Assembly (NCBI GenBank): GCA_963663775.1
Contig: OY760624.1
Coordinates: 1,364,001 to 1,428,000, forward strand
DNA length: 64,000 bases
Source of the DNA: G963663775 sp963663775
GTDB taxonomy: Bacteria; Bacillota; Clostridia; Oscillospirales; Butyricicoccaceae
Reading direction: 5' to 3'
Below the pieces are notes generated by a model. It did not search any database, was not told where the DNA came from, and worked only from the letters and a program-made list of their open reading frames with translations. The translations under genes and the position numbers were made by a program. This document shows, piece after piece, positions 8,304-16,656 of this stretch. How positions within the stretch are numbered: the first letter of the stretch is position 1; each line of letters begins with the position of its first letter.

Positions 8304-9482
8304 ATGGCGATGTTTGATGTAACAGTCATTGGTGCGGGTGCAATCGGTTCGTCTGTTGCCTATCACCTTTGCGAAAAGGGGCTCAAGGTTGCGCTGATTG
8401 ACCGTGGGGATATTGCGCATGGCTCCTCCAGCCACTGCGATGCCGTTGCACTGATTTGCGACAAGCAACCGGGACTGGATACCATGATGGGTGCGGCAAG
8501 TATTGCCCACTATGAAGAGCTGGCGCAAAAATTCGATTATGATTTTGAGTTTGACCGCAAAGGCTGTCTGTATGTTTGCGAAACCGATGCGGAATATGAA
8601 GCGGCAAGCCAATATGCGGCACAGCAGGCGGCAGATGGCTACGACATGGGCATGGTGGACAACAAAACGCTGTGCGAAATGGAACCATTTTTGGCAAAGG
8701 ATATGGTGGGCGGCATTTGGACACCCGGCGATGCGGCAATGAGCCCGTATAAGGTCTGCTTTGCGTTCACAGAAGAGGGCAAAAAGCTGGGTCTGACCAC
8801 CTATACCTATTGTAAAATCGATTCTATCAAGCGCATCGAAGAAGGATTTCAGCTTTCCACCGACCAAGGCACGATTAAAACGGCGAAAATCGTCAACTGC
8901 GGCGGTGTTTGGGCGCCGGAAATCGGTGCACTAAGCGGACTGGAGATTCCGATTCAGCCACGCAAGGGCATGAATTTGATTTCCGAAAAGTGCGAAAAGA
9001 TTTCCTTCCATAAGGTGTTGGAATTTGGCTATATGATGTCGAAATTTGACAATATCAACTTCAAACGCAACGTTTCCCCGTTGGTGGAAGAATACAATGT
9101 TGCCTTCAACATTGAATACACCCATGCCAATAATCTTCTGCTCGGCGGCTATCGTGGATTCCGTGGATTTGACATTCGCTCGGAAGTAGAGGCAATGAAA
9201 GCCATTGCAGAGCGTGGCTTGCGGTTCTATCCCGTGCTGCGGGACATCAGCTGTATCCGTTCTTATGCAGGCGTGCGTCCCTTCGTGGAAGACCATCTGC
9301 CGATTGTTTCCGAGGTGGAAGAGTTGCCGGGTTACTATATTGCGGCAGGGCATGAGGGCGATGGCATTTGCTTATCTCCCATCACAGGCAAGCTGATGGC
9401 ACAGATGATTGCAGGCGAAGCACTGGATTTTGACATTTCCAAATTGCAGTTCTCCCGCTTTCAAAAGAAGGTGACGGCATAA
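8304..9482 (+). CDS. FAD-dependent DAO-family oxidoreductase, catalytic subunit
   Basis: Glycine oxidase/sarcosine oxidase beta-like protein of 392 residues. The FAD-binding GAGAIG is at residues 10-15, RGDIAHGSSS follows near residue 34, and the C-terminal YIAAGHEGDGICLSPITGK closes the FAD site. It should oxidise the C-N bond of a secondary or primary amine (N-substituted amino acid, imino acid or D-amino acid). GGAGG lies eight bases before the ATG. With the four preceding genes it forms a five-polypeptide dehydrogenase. Substrate unknown; RidA, the racemase-like gene and the amino acid transporter are consistent with an amino or imino acid. Confidence 0.9.
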   Translation: MAMFDVTVIGAGAIGSSVAYHLCEKGLKVALIDRGDIAHGSSSHCDAVALICDKQPGLDTMMGAASIAHYEELAQKFDYDFEFDRKGCLYVCETDAEYEAASQYAAQQAADGYDMGMVDNKTLCEMEPFLAKDMVGGIWTPGDAAMSPYKVCFAFTEEGKKLGLTTYTYCKIDSIKRIEEGFQLSTDQGTIKTAKIVNCGGVWAPEIGALSGLEIPIQPRKGMNLISEKCEKISFHKVLEFGYMMSKFDNINFKRNVSPLVEEYNVAFNIEYTHANNLLLGGYRGFRGFDIRSEVEAMKAIAERGLRFYPVLRDISCIRSYAGVRPFVEDHLPIVSEVEELPGYYIAAGHEGDGICLSPITGKLMAQMIAGEALDFDISKLQFSRFQKKVTA

Positions 9483-9483
9483 C

Positions 9484-10254
9484 ATGGCAAGAGAATATGG
9501 ATATTTGCCGCCGAGCGGGGGTGGTGTCATCTCCATGCCAAAGGGGCAGAATACGGCGGGGTTTTCCATCGGGATTCTGTATATCGATGATGTGCATTAT
9601 CCATTGCTGCCGGGCAATGTGGTCAATGCCACAACGTATCCGTTTCCGGTTTGCATGCAGCCGGTGGAAGGGCTGACCATCGACCGGCTGTTTGCGGCAG
9701 GCGAAGATGTTTTTGAGGACATTTTGCGGGCGGCAAAAAAGCTGGAAAAGGCGGGGGTACGTGCCATTACAGGGGCGTGTGGCTTCTTTGGGAACTATCA
9801 GGAGAAGCTGGCAGAAGCACTTGAAATTCCCGTGGCACTATCCAGCTTGGTGCAGATTCCTTGGGTGAAAACCCTGCTGCGACCAAGCCAGAGCATCGGC
9901 ATTTTAACCGCTGACCTTTCCTCGCTGACGGATAAACTGCTTGCGGCTTGTGGTACAGAAAGCCGAGAACGGCTTGTCCTGCGAGATTTGCGCCACGCCG
10001 AACAGTTTTCCTGTATTTTGGAGGGACGAGGCATGTTTGACAACGAGCGGGTGCGGCAGGAAGTGGTTGCGGCGGCACTGGATGCACAGCGGGAATCCCC
10101 GGAAATGGGGGCGATTCTGCTGGAATGCAGCGATATGCCGCCGTATGCAGTCGACGTACAGCGTGCAACCGGCTTGCCGGTGTTTGATTTCATCACGCTC
10201 ATCAAATGGATGCATCTTGCAGTGGCACAAAAACCGTATGGAGGCTACATTTAA
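9484..10254 (+). CDS. Aspartate/glutamate racemase-like protein
   Basis: Asp/Glu/hydantoin racemase superfamily, 256 residues. The two catalytic-type cysteines are present: Cys99 in ITGACGFFGNY and Cys215 in LLECSDMPPY. The family includes racemases, decarboxylases and maleate isomerases that act without cofactor. Placed last in the operon, it may supply the stereoisomer used by the DAO-type subunit or process a product. The start lies one base after the upstream stop. A hairpin terminator follows the gene. Specific activity cannot be assigned. Confidence 0.86.
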   Translation: MAREYGYLPPSGGGVISMPKGQNTAGFSIGILYIDDVHYPLLPGNVVNATTYPFPVCMQPVEGLTIDRLFAAGEDVFEDILRAAKKLEKAGVRAITGACGFFGNYQEKLAEALEIPVALSSLVQIPWVKTLLRPSQSIGILTADLSSLTDKLLAACGTESRERLVLRDLRHAEQFSCILEGRGMFDNERVRQEVVAAALDAQRESPEMGAILLECSDMPPYAVDVQRATGLPVFDFITLIKWMHLAVAQKPYGGYI

Positions 10255-10264
10255 ACGTGATTGA

Positions 10265-10291
10265 GGGACGGCAGAAATGCCGTCCCTTTTT
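10265..10291 (+). terminator. Intrinsic terminator of the amino acid catabolic operon
   Basis: A perfect 9-bp stem GGGACGGCA / TGCCGTCCC with a GAAA tetraloop is followed by TTTTT. It ends the operon that runs from before the window to 10254. Confidence 0.93.
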
Positions 10292-10318
10292 CCAAAAATC
10301 GAAAGGGGGGAGAAGCCG

Positions 10319-11236
10319 ATGGGCACTTTATGGGAATTGCTGCTCAAAATTATGCTGATGATGCTGTTTGGGTTTTGGGTGAAAAAACGAGGTCTACTGC
10401 CGGATGTGGTGGAAAAAGGCTTGTCGGGGCTGCTGATTTCTGCGATTTTGCCGCTTGCCATTTTGGCTTCGGGGGATGTCACGCTGTCGGCAGAGCTGGC
10501 GGTGGGTCTGCGGCTGAGTGCAGCGGCAACGGCGGGATATTATGCGGTGAGCATTGTGCTGCTGCTGTGTATCAGCCGATTCTTGCCGCTTGCGTCTGCT
10601 GAAAAGACCATTTTCGTCATCACAACCGTGTATGCGAACACGGCGTTTTTGGGGTTTCCCATTATGTATGCGCTGTATGGCGCAGAAGGCATGCTGTATG
10701 CCGTGATTTTTAACATCGGCTATCAGCTGACCTTTTTCACATGGGGGGTTGCAAAAATCACAGGCGGCGGGGCAAAGGGATGGAAAGCCTTGCTGCGAAC
10801 ACCTGTAACCATAGCATCCTTTGTGACGACTGTTTTGGTGCTTACACCGCTTGCCCTGCCATCGGTGCTGCAAGATACCTGCACGGCGATTGGCAACATG
10901 ACCACGCCGCTTTCTCTGCTGCTGATTGGCAGTTCGTTTGTCCGCATGCAGCCCATGCAGCTGCTGCGGGATAAATGGAGCTATTTGGTGAGCGGACTGC
11001 GGCTGGTGGTGCTGCCGTTACTGATGTTTCTGGCGGTGCGTGCGTTGCAGTTTCCCACCGTGCCAGGGGCGGTTTGTGTGCTGATGAGCGGATTGCCCTG
11101 TGCATCGTTGGGTGTTATTTATGCCGAACAATATGATTGTGCGCCAGATTTTGCGGCACGTGCCGTGGTGCAGACCACACTGCTGATGGTCATTACCGTG
11201 CCTTTGTGGATTGTGTTGGTGCGGGGGGGACTGTAA
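10319..11236 (+). CDS. AEC family transporter (auxin efflux carrier-like permease)
   Basis: Membrane transporter of 305 residues with about ten hydrophobic segments and the typical WVKKRGLLP N-terminal loop of the AEC family, whose bacterial members move malate, malonate or other organic anions. ATG 10319 has AAAGGGGGGAG upstream; an earlier in-frame codon at 10277 lies in the terminator. It directly precedes an EutH-like gene without a gap. A strong terminator separates it from the upstream operon, so it needs its own promoter or readthrough. It could export or import a product of that pathway. Confidence 0.88.
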   Translation: MGTLWELLLKIMLMMLFGFWVKKRGLLPDVVEKGLSGLLISAILPLAILASGDVTLSAELAVGLRLSAAATAGYYAVSIVLLLCISRFLPLASAEKTIFVITTVYANTAFLGFPIMYALYGAEGMLYAVIFNIGYQLTFFTWGVAKITGGGAKGWKALLRTPVTIASFVTTVLVLTPLALPSVLQDTCTAIGNMTTPLSLLLIGSSFVRMQPMQLLRDKWSYLVSGLRLVVLPLLMFLAVRALQFPTVPGAVCVLMSGLPCASLGVIYAEQYDCAPDFAARAVVQTTLLMVITVPLWIVLVRGGL

Positions 11237-12321
11237 ATGCAGATACAAACGCTGATACAGTATGTCGCTGCTGTGGGTGCCGTGCTCGGTGGACTGGATT
11301 GGATTTGCGGCAATCGCTTCGGTGCAGGGCAGAAATTTGAAGATGGCTTTCGGCTGATGGGCACGCTGGCGTTTTCCATGACAGGCATCATGATGATGGC
11401 ACCGGTTGTAGTGGCGGTGTTGCGACCGCTGATTGCGCCGATTTGTCATCTTTTGCGGCTCGATACCGCAGGCGTTGCGGCGTTGCTGTGCGTGGATATG
11501 GGTGGCTACCCTTTGGCGATGCAGATGGCGCAGGATGGTGCAGTGGGGCAGTTTGTAGGGGTTGTGTTGACGGCAACCCTTGGCTGCACGCTGAGCTTTA
11601 CCATTCCTGTGGGATTTGGCATGGTATCGAAGGAAAACCAGCCGTTTTTGGTGCAGGGTTTGCTTGCGGGATTGATGACCTTGCCCATCGGCTGCATCAT
11701 GGGGGGATGGCAACGCAATTGTCCATGCAGGCAATGCTCTGGAACGTGCTGCCGACCGCCGTGTTTGCGCTCTTGCTCGCAATCGGTTTGCTGCGGATGG
11801 AAGCCCGTGTGCTGCGCTTTATTTGCGGCTTTGCAAAAGGGGTGCTGGCGTTGGGTGTGGTAGGAAGCAGCGTTGGACTGCTGCAAATTCTAACAGGGTG
11901 GACGGTGATTCCCCTGCTGACACCCATTGACGAGGTGTTTGCTTTGGTTACCACGGTCACCATGACCTTGATTGGCATTTTGCCGGCGATTCATCTGCTG
12001 GAGCTGGTTTTGAGGAAACCATTGCAGAGGATGAGCGAAGCATTGCGGCTCAAGCCATTTGATGTGACAGGATTTTTGCTGTCCACTGCCAGTGCCGTGC
12101 CGGTGTTTGCGATGATGCAGGAAATGTCCCCGCGCGGGGTGGTGCTGAATACGGCGTGGATGGTATGCGCCTGCTGTATGTTTGGCAGCCAAATGGGATT
12201 TGTGTCCACAGCAGACCCGGCGATGCTGCCCGCCTTTTTGTTGGCGAAGTGTGGGGGCGGCATCGTGGCGTTGGTTGTGGCGGATATGTTGTTTCGCAAG
12301 AAAAACCCACCCAAACCGTAA
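11237..12321 (+). pseudogene. eutH: EutH-like permease interrupted by a frameshift
   Basis: The reading frame from 11237 encodes the N-terminal half of an ethanolamine permease EutH homologue (LLRLDTAG, then VDMGGYPLAMQMA), then leaves frame at a run of six G (11701-11706). From 11707 the next frame continues the same family (MATQLSMQAML through GSQMGFVSTADPAMLPAF) to the stop at 12319-12321. One extra G would give a continuous protein of about 361 residues, the normal EutH length. So this is a one-base deletion, a sequencing error, or a slippage-controlled gene. No other eut genes are nearby, so the substrate need not be ethanolamine. Its stop lies inside the terminator. Confidence 0.85.
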
Positions 12322-12339
12322 AAGGTTGGGTGGGTTTTT
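12301..12339 (+). terminator. Bidirectional terminator after the EutH-like gene
   Basis: The arms AAAAACCCACCCAAACC and GGTTGGGTGGGTTTTT pair over about 15 bp around a short loop. A-run and T-run on the two sides let it work on both strands, serving the EutH-like gene and the convergent gene 12374-13105. Confidence 0.93.
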
Positions 12340-12373
12340 CTTTGCAGGCACTTGTGGAAACCGCAGAATGCGG

Positions 12374-13105
12374 TCACGTTTCGGATGCGGTGGTGCTGTC
12401 GCCATATCCGTCCATCGTACCATTTGCTTCTAAGTAATCAAATCGATTCATCACTTCGGTGTAGGTGTCGCTCGTGATAGACGGCATGTCGCTGATGTCG
12501 TCCACGCCCCATTTGGAAGCAGCATTGCTAAAGCCCTGCATCACAGCGGATTTCAGCTCTTCATATTTGGTAGCATCTCCGCCGGAGAGCGCAACAGCCA
12601 TGTCCATGATGCGTGTTGCAACGGCATCGACCCCCCACTCGCCATCTGCGCTGACGGCATCGGCTGCGGTTTGGCGATCCGCATCAGAGAGCTGGAAGGT
12701 AGACAAAACATCTTTTAATGCGGTGTCGTTCGATTCCAATGCACTGGAAAGCACATCGCCGAGGGAAAGACCATCGGCATTTTTGGTCTGGAACAGTTGG
12801 GTTGTGAGCATTTCAGACACCATGGCACTGTAGGAGTCTGCCTGCTGCGACACCAAATCCTGCACCTGGGAGGCCTGCAGTCCCTTGGAAGCCTCTTTCC
12901 GGCTGTACGTGACAGAGGCACCGGAGGAGGCGGTTGGTGACACGGCAAAGCCATCGGCTGCGGTTTGGGAGGTGTCCTGTGCGGCGGCTGTTGTGGATTG
13001 CTGCATGTTTTGCGGCGTTTGCAGGGCATTTTCAGCGGCTGTTGTAACCTTGGCAGAACCTTGCGAAGAAGCAGACGTTCTAAAAACCGAATTGCTAATG
13101 TCCAT
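12374..13105 (-). CDS. Hypothetical protein, Ala/Ser/Thr-rich N-terminus
   Basis: A 243-residue protein that I cannot assign firmly. The first 75 residues are low complexity (Ala, Ser, Thr, Gln) and look disordered. The rest is acidic and helical, ending in a module GFSNAASKWGVDDISDMPSITSDTYTEVMNRFDYLEANG. That last pattern recalls DUF5610-like proteins linked to flagella in other bacteria, a weak resemblance seen by eye only. There is no signal peptide, lipobox or membrane segment. The gene has a strong ribosome site (GGAAAGGG) and an extended -10 promoter upstream. It is monocistronic, closed by the bidirectional terminator at 12301-12339. Confidence 0.8.
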   Translation of the reverse strand: MDISNSVFRTSASSQGSAKVTTAAENALQTPQNMQQSTTAAAQDTSQTAADGFAVSPTASSGASVTYSRKEASKGLQASQVQDLVSQQADSYSAMVSEMLTTQLFQTKNADGLSLGDVLSSALESNDTALKDVLSTFQLSDADRQTAADAVSADGEWGVDAVATRIMDMAVALSGGDATKYEELKSAVMQGFSNAASKWGVDDISDMPSITSDTYTEVMNRFDYLEANGTMDGYGDSTTASET

Positions 13106-13182
13106 AAATATACACCCTTTCCTGATAGATATTGCTATCCCGCTTTCGACGAATTATCTTTGTTTCTTTATTCTAACACAGG

Positions 13183-13191
13183 ATTATAGCA
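13183..13191 (-). promoter_or_regulatory. Extended -10 promoter of the hypothetical gene 12374-13105
   Basis: On the minus strand this reads TGCTATAAT, an extended -10 element. A good -35 box is lacking, as is common with the TGn extension. Transcription would start near 13176. Confidence 0.6.
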
Positions 13192-13234
13192 CGTGCAAGA
13201 TTACATTTTTCGTTTTATATAGCGGAGAATTGGG

Positions 13235-13280
13235 CAAAAAAACAGACACAAACAGGTTCGCTGTTCGGTGTCTGTTTTTT
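13235..13280 (-). terminator. Bidirectional terminator after the TauE-like gene
   Basis: Arms AAAAAACAGACAC and GTGTCTGTTTTTT are separated by about 19 bases. It lies just past the stop of the minus-strand TauE-like gene and isolates it from the hypothetical gene. Confidence 0.88.
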
Positions 13281-13308
13281 GATGTGTCGAAAGGCGCATG
13301 GGCACGAT

Positions 13309-14049
13309 TTATGCACGAAAAATCAATGCTTTCACGAAGATGCTGATGCCGCCCAATATGAAAATGGCGATGATGATGCGTTTGATAACCGCTTCAGGAA
13401 TGCTGCGGTCAATGCGGCTGCCTATCCACACGCCTAAAATGGCGGCAGGAATGGAAATGGCTGTGATTTGCAGAGAAAACACACTGAACATGCCGTTTAC
13501 AAGATAGAAGAATGCGCGAAACAGGTTCTCCAGCAGAAACACAAAGCAAACATTGCTGCGAAATGCGTTTCTGTCGCCGGAAATGCGCTCGAAATAGGCG
13601 AGAAACAGAAGATTGATGCCGAATAAGCCTGCCATAATGCCAGACAGAAAGGAAATGACCGTTCTTGCGGTTTTGGAGGGAGTCGCTTTTTGGGAAGTAT
13701 CACGTGTTAGCATTTCAATGCCAAGACCAATGATGAAAATGCCAAGCAAAACCTTGATAATCCATGGAGAGCCAAGCTTTAAAAATAAGGTGCCCGGAAT
13801 CACGCCCAGAATGATACAGATTGCAACAGGCAGCGCCACACGAAAGTCAAAAGAGCGGCGGTTTTTGACAACAATATAGGTGTTAACCGGAAGGTCCAGC
13901 AGCAGATTTCCGGGGGTGATGACATTGTTGTTTAGCCGCATTGCCATCAGAGGATTGGACAGCAGCGGATTGCCAAAGCCGACAAGACCTTTGATGATAA
14001 ATGCAAAAAACTGAACGATAAATAAATATACAGCCAAAGAAGCGGTCAT
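13309..14049 (-). CDS. TauE/SafE family membrane exporter
   Basis: Integral membrane protein of 246 residues, the usual length for TauE/SafE/YfcA transporters, with seven to eight hydrophobic segments. The opening GLVGFGNPLLSNPLMAM and the mid-protein SGIMAGLFGINLLFLAYF correspond to the two repeated half motifs of this family. Members are thought to move sulfite, sulfonates or small organic acids. The gene starts ten bases after the stop of the AraC-type regulator gene, so the two form an operon and the regulator may respond to the transported compound. Substrate unknown. Confidence 0.88.
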   Translation of the reverse strand: MTASLAVYLFIVQFFAFIIKGLVGFGNPLLSNPLMAMRLNNNVITPGNLLLDLPVNTYIVVKNRRSFDFRVALPVAICIILGVIPGTLFLKLGSPWIIKVLLGIFIIGLGIEMLTRDTSQKATPSKTARTVISFLSGIMAGLFGINLLFLAYFERISGDRNAFRSNVCFVFLLENLFRAFFYLVNGMFSVFSLQITAISIPAAILGVWIGSRIDRSIPEAVIKRIIIAIFILGGISIFVKALIFRA

Positions 14050-14059
14050 GCAAAAAACC

Positions 14060-14962
14060 TCAATTCAAAACATTGTTGATGGGCAGACTGGACAATTCCC
14101 GATTGACATAGATGGCACGATACCGACTGGGCGGCATGCCAACATATTTGGAAAACATATTATTGAAATGACATGGATTTCCAAACCCAACTGCAACAGA
14201 AATTTCGGTCACCGACAGGTTGGTGGAAATCAAAAGGCTCTGTGCTTCGCCCAGTCGTCGGCGCAGGGTGTACTGCATGGGGGAGTAGCCGGTTTGATTT
14301 TTGAAAATATGCGAGAGGTGATAGGGGCTGATGCGAATGGCATCGCTGATGTCCTGCAGGGTGAATTTTTCATCGAAGTGGGTGTTGATATACCGCTTCA
14401 CCTGTGCGGTGATGATGTCCGGCTTGGAATAGGTCATCGTGCCTGCAGCAGAGCAGTATTTGTTGAGAATCAGCAGAATTTTAGACAGCAGAGCGGCGGT
14501 TAGATATTGGCAGGTTTCCACCGAAGTGTCGGGATTGCTGGCAATCATGCTGTGAATATTGGTCATTAGGGATTCAACAATATCGGCACATTCGCCGGCA
14601 GGAAACACAGGAGAATATTGCTCGGCAATCAGATGGTTGGGCGGCAGATTTTTCACCGCTACGTTGCCGACCGCAATACATAAGGTGTTCAGATTATCCG
14701 TCTTGGTCGGGTCTTCGTCGTGCAGCATGCCTGCGTTGCAGATGATAATATCGCCCGCTTTGATGGCATAATGGGTTTCGTCAATGATATAAACGCCGGT
14801 TCCGGTGCGGACATAAAGAATTTCCAGATAATCTTTGTGCTTGTGCAGCACACGCGGGTGGATGGTGTACACAGAATCAATCTTGCTTGCAGAGAGTAAA
14901 CGCGGTTGCTTCCCATGTTCGAAACTGGTTTCATATGAAGCGTTGACAAAGCATTGAATCAT
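14060..14962 (-). CDS. AraC family transcriptional regulator
   Basis: A 300-residue regulator with an N-terminal cupin-like sensing domain (HPRVLHKHKDYLEILYV and IKAGDIIICNAGMLHDE, about residues 35-85) and a C-terminal AraC double helix-turn-helix (TLQDISDAIRISPYHLSHIF and SVTEISVAVGFGNPCHFNNMF). ATG 14962 is preceded by AGGAG; a longer start at 15019 lacks a ribosome site. It is co-transcribed with the TauE-like exporter and probably controls it. A consensus-like promoter lies at 15078-15106. The effector is unknown. Confidence 0.93.
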   Translation of the reverse strand: MIQCFVNASYETSFEHGKQPRLLSASKIDSVYTIHPRVLHKHKDYLEILYVRTGTGVYIIDETHYAIKAGDIIICNAGMLHDEDPTKTDNLNTLCIAVGNVAVKNLPPNHLIAEQYSPVFPAGECADIVESLMTNIHSMIASNPDTSVETCQYLTAALLSKILLILNKYCSAAGTMTYSKPDIITAQVKRYINTHFDEKFTLQDISDAIRISPYHLSHIFKNQTGYSPMQYTLRRRLGEAQSLLISTNLSVTEISVAVGFGNPCHFNNMFSKYVGMPPSRYRAIYVNRELSSLPINNVLN

Positions 14963-15077
14963 TATAAATTCTCCTATCTTAAAACAGCACGGGTGAGGAT
15001 TGATTTTGTGAAGAGGCATCCATCATGGCAGAAGAAAACGATTGTGTGCAGCGAGATGTGTATGATCGACTATCTAT

Positions 15078-15106
15078 GATATATCATGCCATAAGAATCT
15101 TGTCAA
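15078..15106 (-). promoter_or_regulatory. Promoter of the AraC/TauE-like operon
   Basis: On the minus strand TTGACA (15106-15101) is followed after 17 bases by TATATC (15083-15078). It lies about 115 bases upstream of the regulator start. Confidence 0.7.
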
Positions 15107-15426
15107 TACAGTAAATTTGACGAGGGAAAAACGCAAAAAGCGCAAGATTACGCAAATTTTTGATAACGGAGAAGAGAACACCGTCAACAGATATGGTTCG
15201 CAAGCAAGAAGACGAAAGTTATGTGTCAAAAGAAGCTGTTTGACAGAAAGATAACGTTCAAAAACTTCACAGAAAGCACAAAGAAGAAGCGGTTTTGAGA
15301 AAATGATAACCATTACGGCGAGATAGAGGGAATACATTCCACGGAGTCGTTTGGCAAGTGCACTGTTGGCAAAGCCGCATCCAAGCTGGGTTTTTGTGGT
15401 CGACGGATGCCGTGCACAGGCAAGAC

Positions 15427-15543
15427 GCAAGAATGTGAAGCAGAGTTGTCGCAACACCCCGAAAAACGCCTAGAATTGCGAAAAGTTGGCACAAGATACG
15501 TATAGCAAAAAAACAGTGGATTTTATATACTGTGTTCATAAAA
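15427..15543. repeat. Dispersed intergenic repeat, copy A (upstream of iolO)
   Basis: This 117-bp segment matches 29723-29838 upstream of iolM. Identical blocks include GCAAGAATGTGAAGCAG at the left end, AAGTTGGCACAAGATA in the middle, TATAGCAAAAAA, and TGTTCATAAAA or ATGTTCATAAAA at the right. In the central 52 bases about 46 match by eye. It contains the shared promoter described separately at 15492-15531. The region 15020-15813 otherwise holds no believable gene. Confidence 0.85.
15492..15531 (+). promoter_or_regulatory. Promoter of iolO with TATAGC box
   Basis: The box CAAGATACGTATAGCA (15492-15507) ends over the -35 position; TAGCAA (15503-15508) is exactly 17 bases before TATACT (15526-15531). 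The same box and spacing recur upstream of the sensor operon, iolM and iolI. There is no TTGACA, so an activator is expected. Confidence 0.72.
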
Positions 15544-15600
15544 CAGTGCGGATATTTACCGACTGTCCAAGCGTGAAATACACCCCTGTTTTACAGCATT

Positions 15601-15690
15601 TCTAGAAGCTGTATTCACAAACGAGAGCCGATGAATTTGGGAAAGATTTTTCAAAAACGGCGGTTCGCCGTTGTGAATACAGGTTCTTAG
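15601..15690. mobile_element. MITE-like element with 20-bp inverted ends
   Basis: The ends 15601-15620 and 15671-15690 are inverted repeats, 12 bp of which (CTGTATTCACAA / TTGTGAATACAG) pair perfectly. The 50 bases between carry a small hairpin AACGGCG-GTT-CGCCGTT at 15656-15672. There is no coding capacity. It lies between the iolO promoter and the orphan terminator. Either a miniature insertion element or a structured RNA; target duplications are not clear. Confidence 0.5.
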
Positions 15691-15698
15691 CCAACCCT

Positions 15699-15757
15699 CT
15701 TCACTTCTACTCTACTACACTTTGGGAACGGGGCCTCTGCGTGGAGGTCCCGTTTCT
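15699..15757 (+). terminator. Terminator-containing repeat, copy 1 (orphan, in the iolO leader)
   Basis: A conserved leader (CTTCACTTCTACTCTA, then ACACTTTGGGAA) runs into an 11-bp hairpin, arms 15727-15737 and 15744-15754, followed by TTTCT. The same leader and an equivalent hairpin occur at 33430-33484. No plus-strand gene precedes this copy; it lies between the iolO promoter and iolO, so it may attenuate iolO. Confidence 0.7.
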
Positions 15758-15813
15758 AAAAAGTATCCGCAAAACGGTGAAGCATATCAAACATACAAGA
15801 TGGAGGAGATACC

Positions 15814-16641
15814 ATGAGAAAATGGAAATTAGCAGTGTCTTCTGCAGATGAAGCGCCGGTAACTGCACCGATTTTGCTGCAGGGGTCGATTGTGGAAAAT
15901 CTGCAGAAAGCCAGCCTGTTGGGATATCACGCAATTGAAGTCCATATGCGTGAGGATACAGAGCTGGATTATCCAGCGATTCAAGCGGCATGCGCGCGCA
16001 CAGGAGTACGTGTGGCGATGATTGTGACGGGCAGGCTGAATACGGAAGGGCACTGCAGCTTGATTTCGGACGAGCCCTATGTGGTTTCGGCAACGATGGA
16101 GGGCATGCGGCAGTATATTGACGTGGCGCAGAAGCTGGGTGCGGGGTTGGTCATCGGTTGGGTCAAGGGCAATGTACCGACTGGCGGCAAACGGGAAAAA
16201 TACATCGAACGATTGGCAAAAAATCTGCGCATTCTTGCCGCATATGCAGCAGAGCGCAGCGTGCCACTGAATATTGAAGTCATCAACCGCTATGAAGTGA
16301 ATATTTTCACAACGGCAGATGAGATTATGCGCTTTTTGGAGAAATATCAGCTGGAAAATTGCTATGCACATTTGGATACCTTCCATATGAGCATTGATGA
16401 ATGTGATGCTGTGGCGGCAATTGAACGCTGCAAAGGCAAGCTGGGATATTTCCATATTGCGGATAACTCCAGACGGTATCCCGGCAGCGGACATTTGGAT
16501 TTTCGCAGCATGCTGCAAACGCTTGCTGCAATCGATTATAACGGGTACTTATCGGTGGAGTGTCTGCCGTATCCCACTGGTGAAAAGGCGGCGATGCAGG
16601 CAGCAGCGTATTTGAATCAACTGATGCAGGAAAACGAATAA
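15814..16641 (+). CDS. iolO: IolO-like 5-keto-L-gluconate epimerase (TIM barrel)
   Basis: AP-endonuclease-2/xylose-isomerase-like TIM barrel of 275 residues. It closely recalls Thermotoga maritima IolO, which epimerises 5-dehydro-L-gluconate to D-tagaturonate in inositol breakdown: IEVINRYEVNIFTTADE, HLDTFHMSIDECD, GYFHIADNSRRYPGSGHLDF and YLSVECLPYP all match that family. The four metal ligands expected are Glu in the first segment, Asp in HLDTFH, His in YFHIAD and Glu in SVECL. GGAGGAG precedes the ATG. The rest of the pathway lies 14 kb downstream, but the promoter box is shared with iolM and iolI. Other sugar epimerase functions are possible. Confidence 0.82.
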   Translation: MRKWKLAVSSADEAPVTAPILLQGSIVENLQKASLLGYHAIEVHMREDTELDYPAIQAACARTGVRVAMIVTGRLNTEGHCSLISDEPYVVSATMEGMRQYIDVAQKLGAGLVIGWVKGNVPTGGKREKYIERLAKNLRILAAYAAERSVPLNIEVINRYEVNIFTTADEIMRFLEKYQLENCYAHLDTFHMSIDECDAVAAIERCKGKLGYFHIADNSRRYPGSGHLDFRSMLQTLAAIDYNGYLSVECLPYPTGEKAAMQAAAYLNQLMQENE

Positions 16642-16656
16642 AGGGGGGCGTAAACA

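Noticed and set aside
10277..10318. Earlier start of the AEC transporter
   Set aside because: It lies inside the upstream terminator hairpin.
15074..15539. Open frames on the minus strand between the AraC gene and iolO
   Set aside because: They overlap the AraC promoter and the intergenic repeat, have Cys/Leu/Phe-rich composition unlike the real proteins, and recur in the second repeat copy only as DNA similarity.
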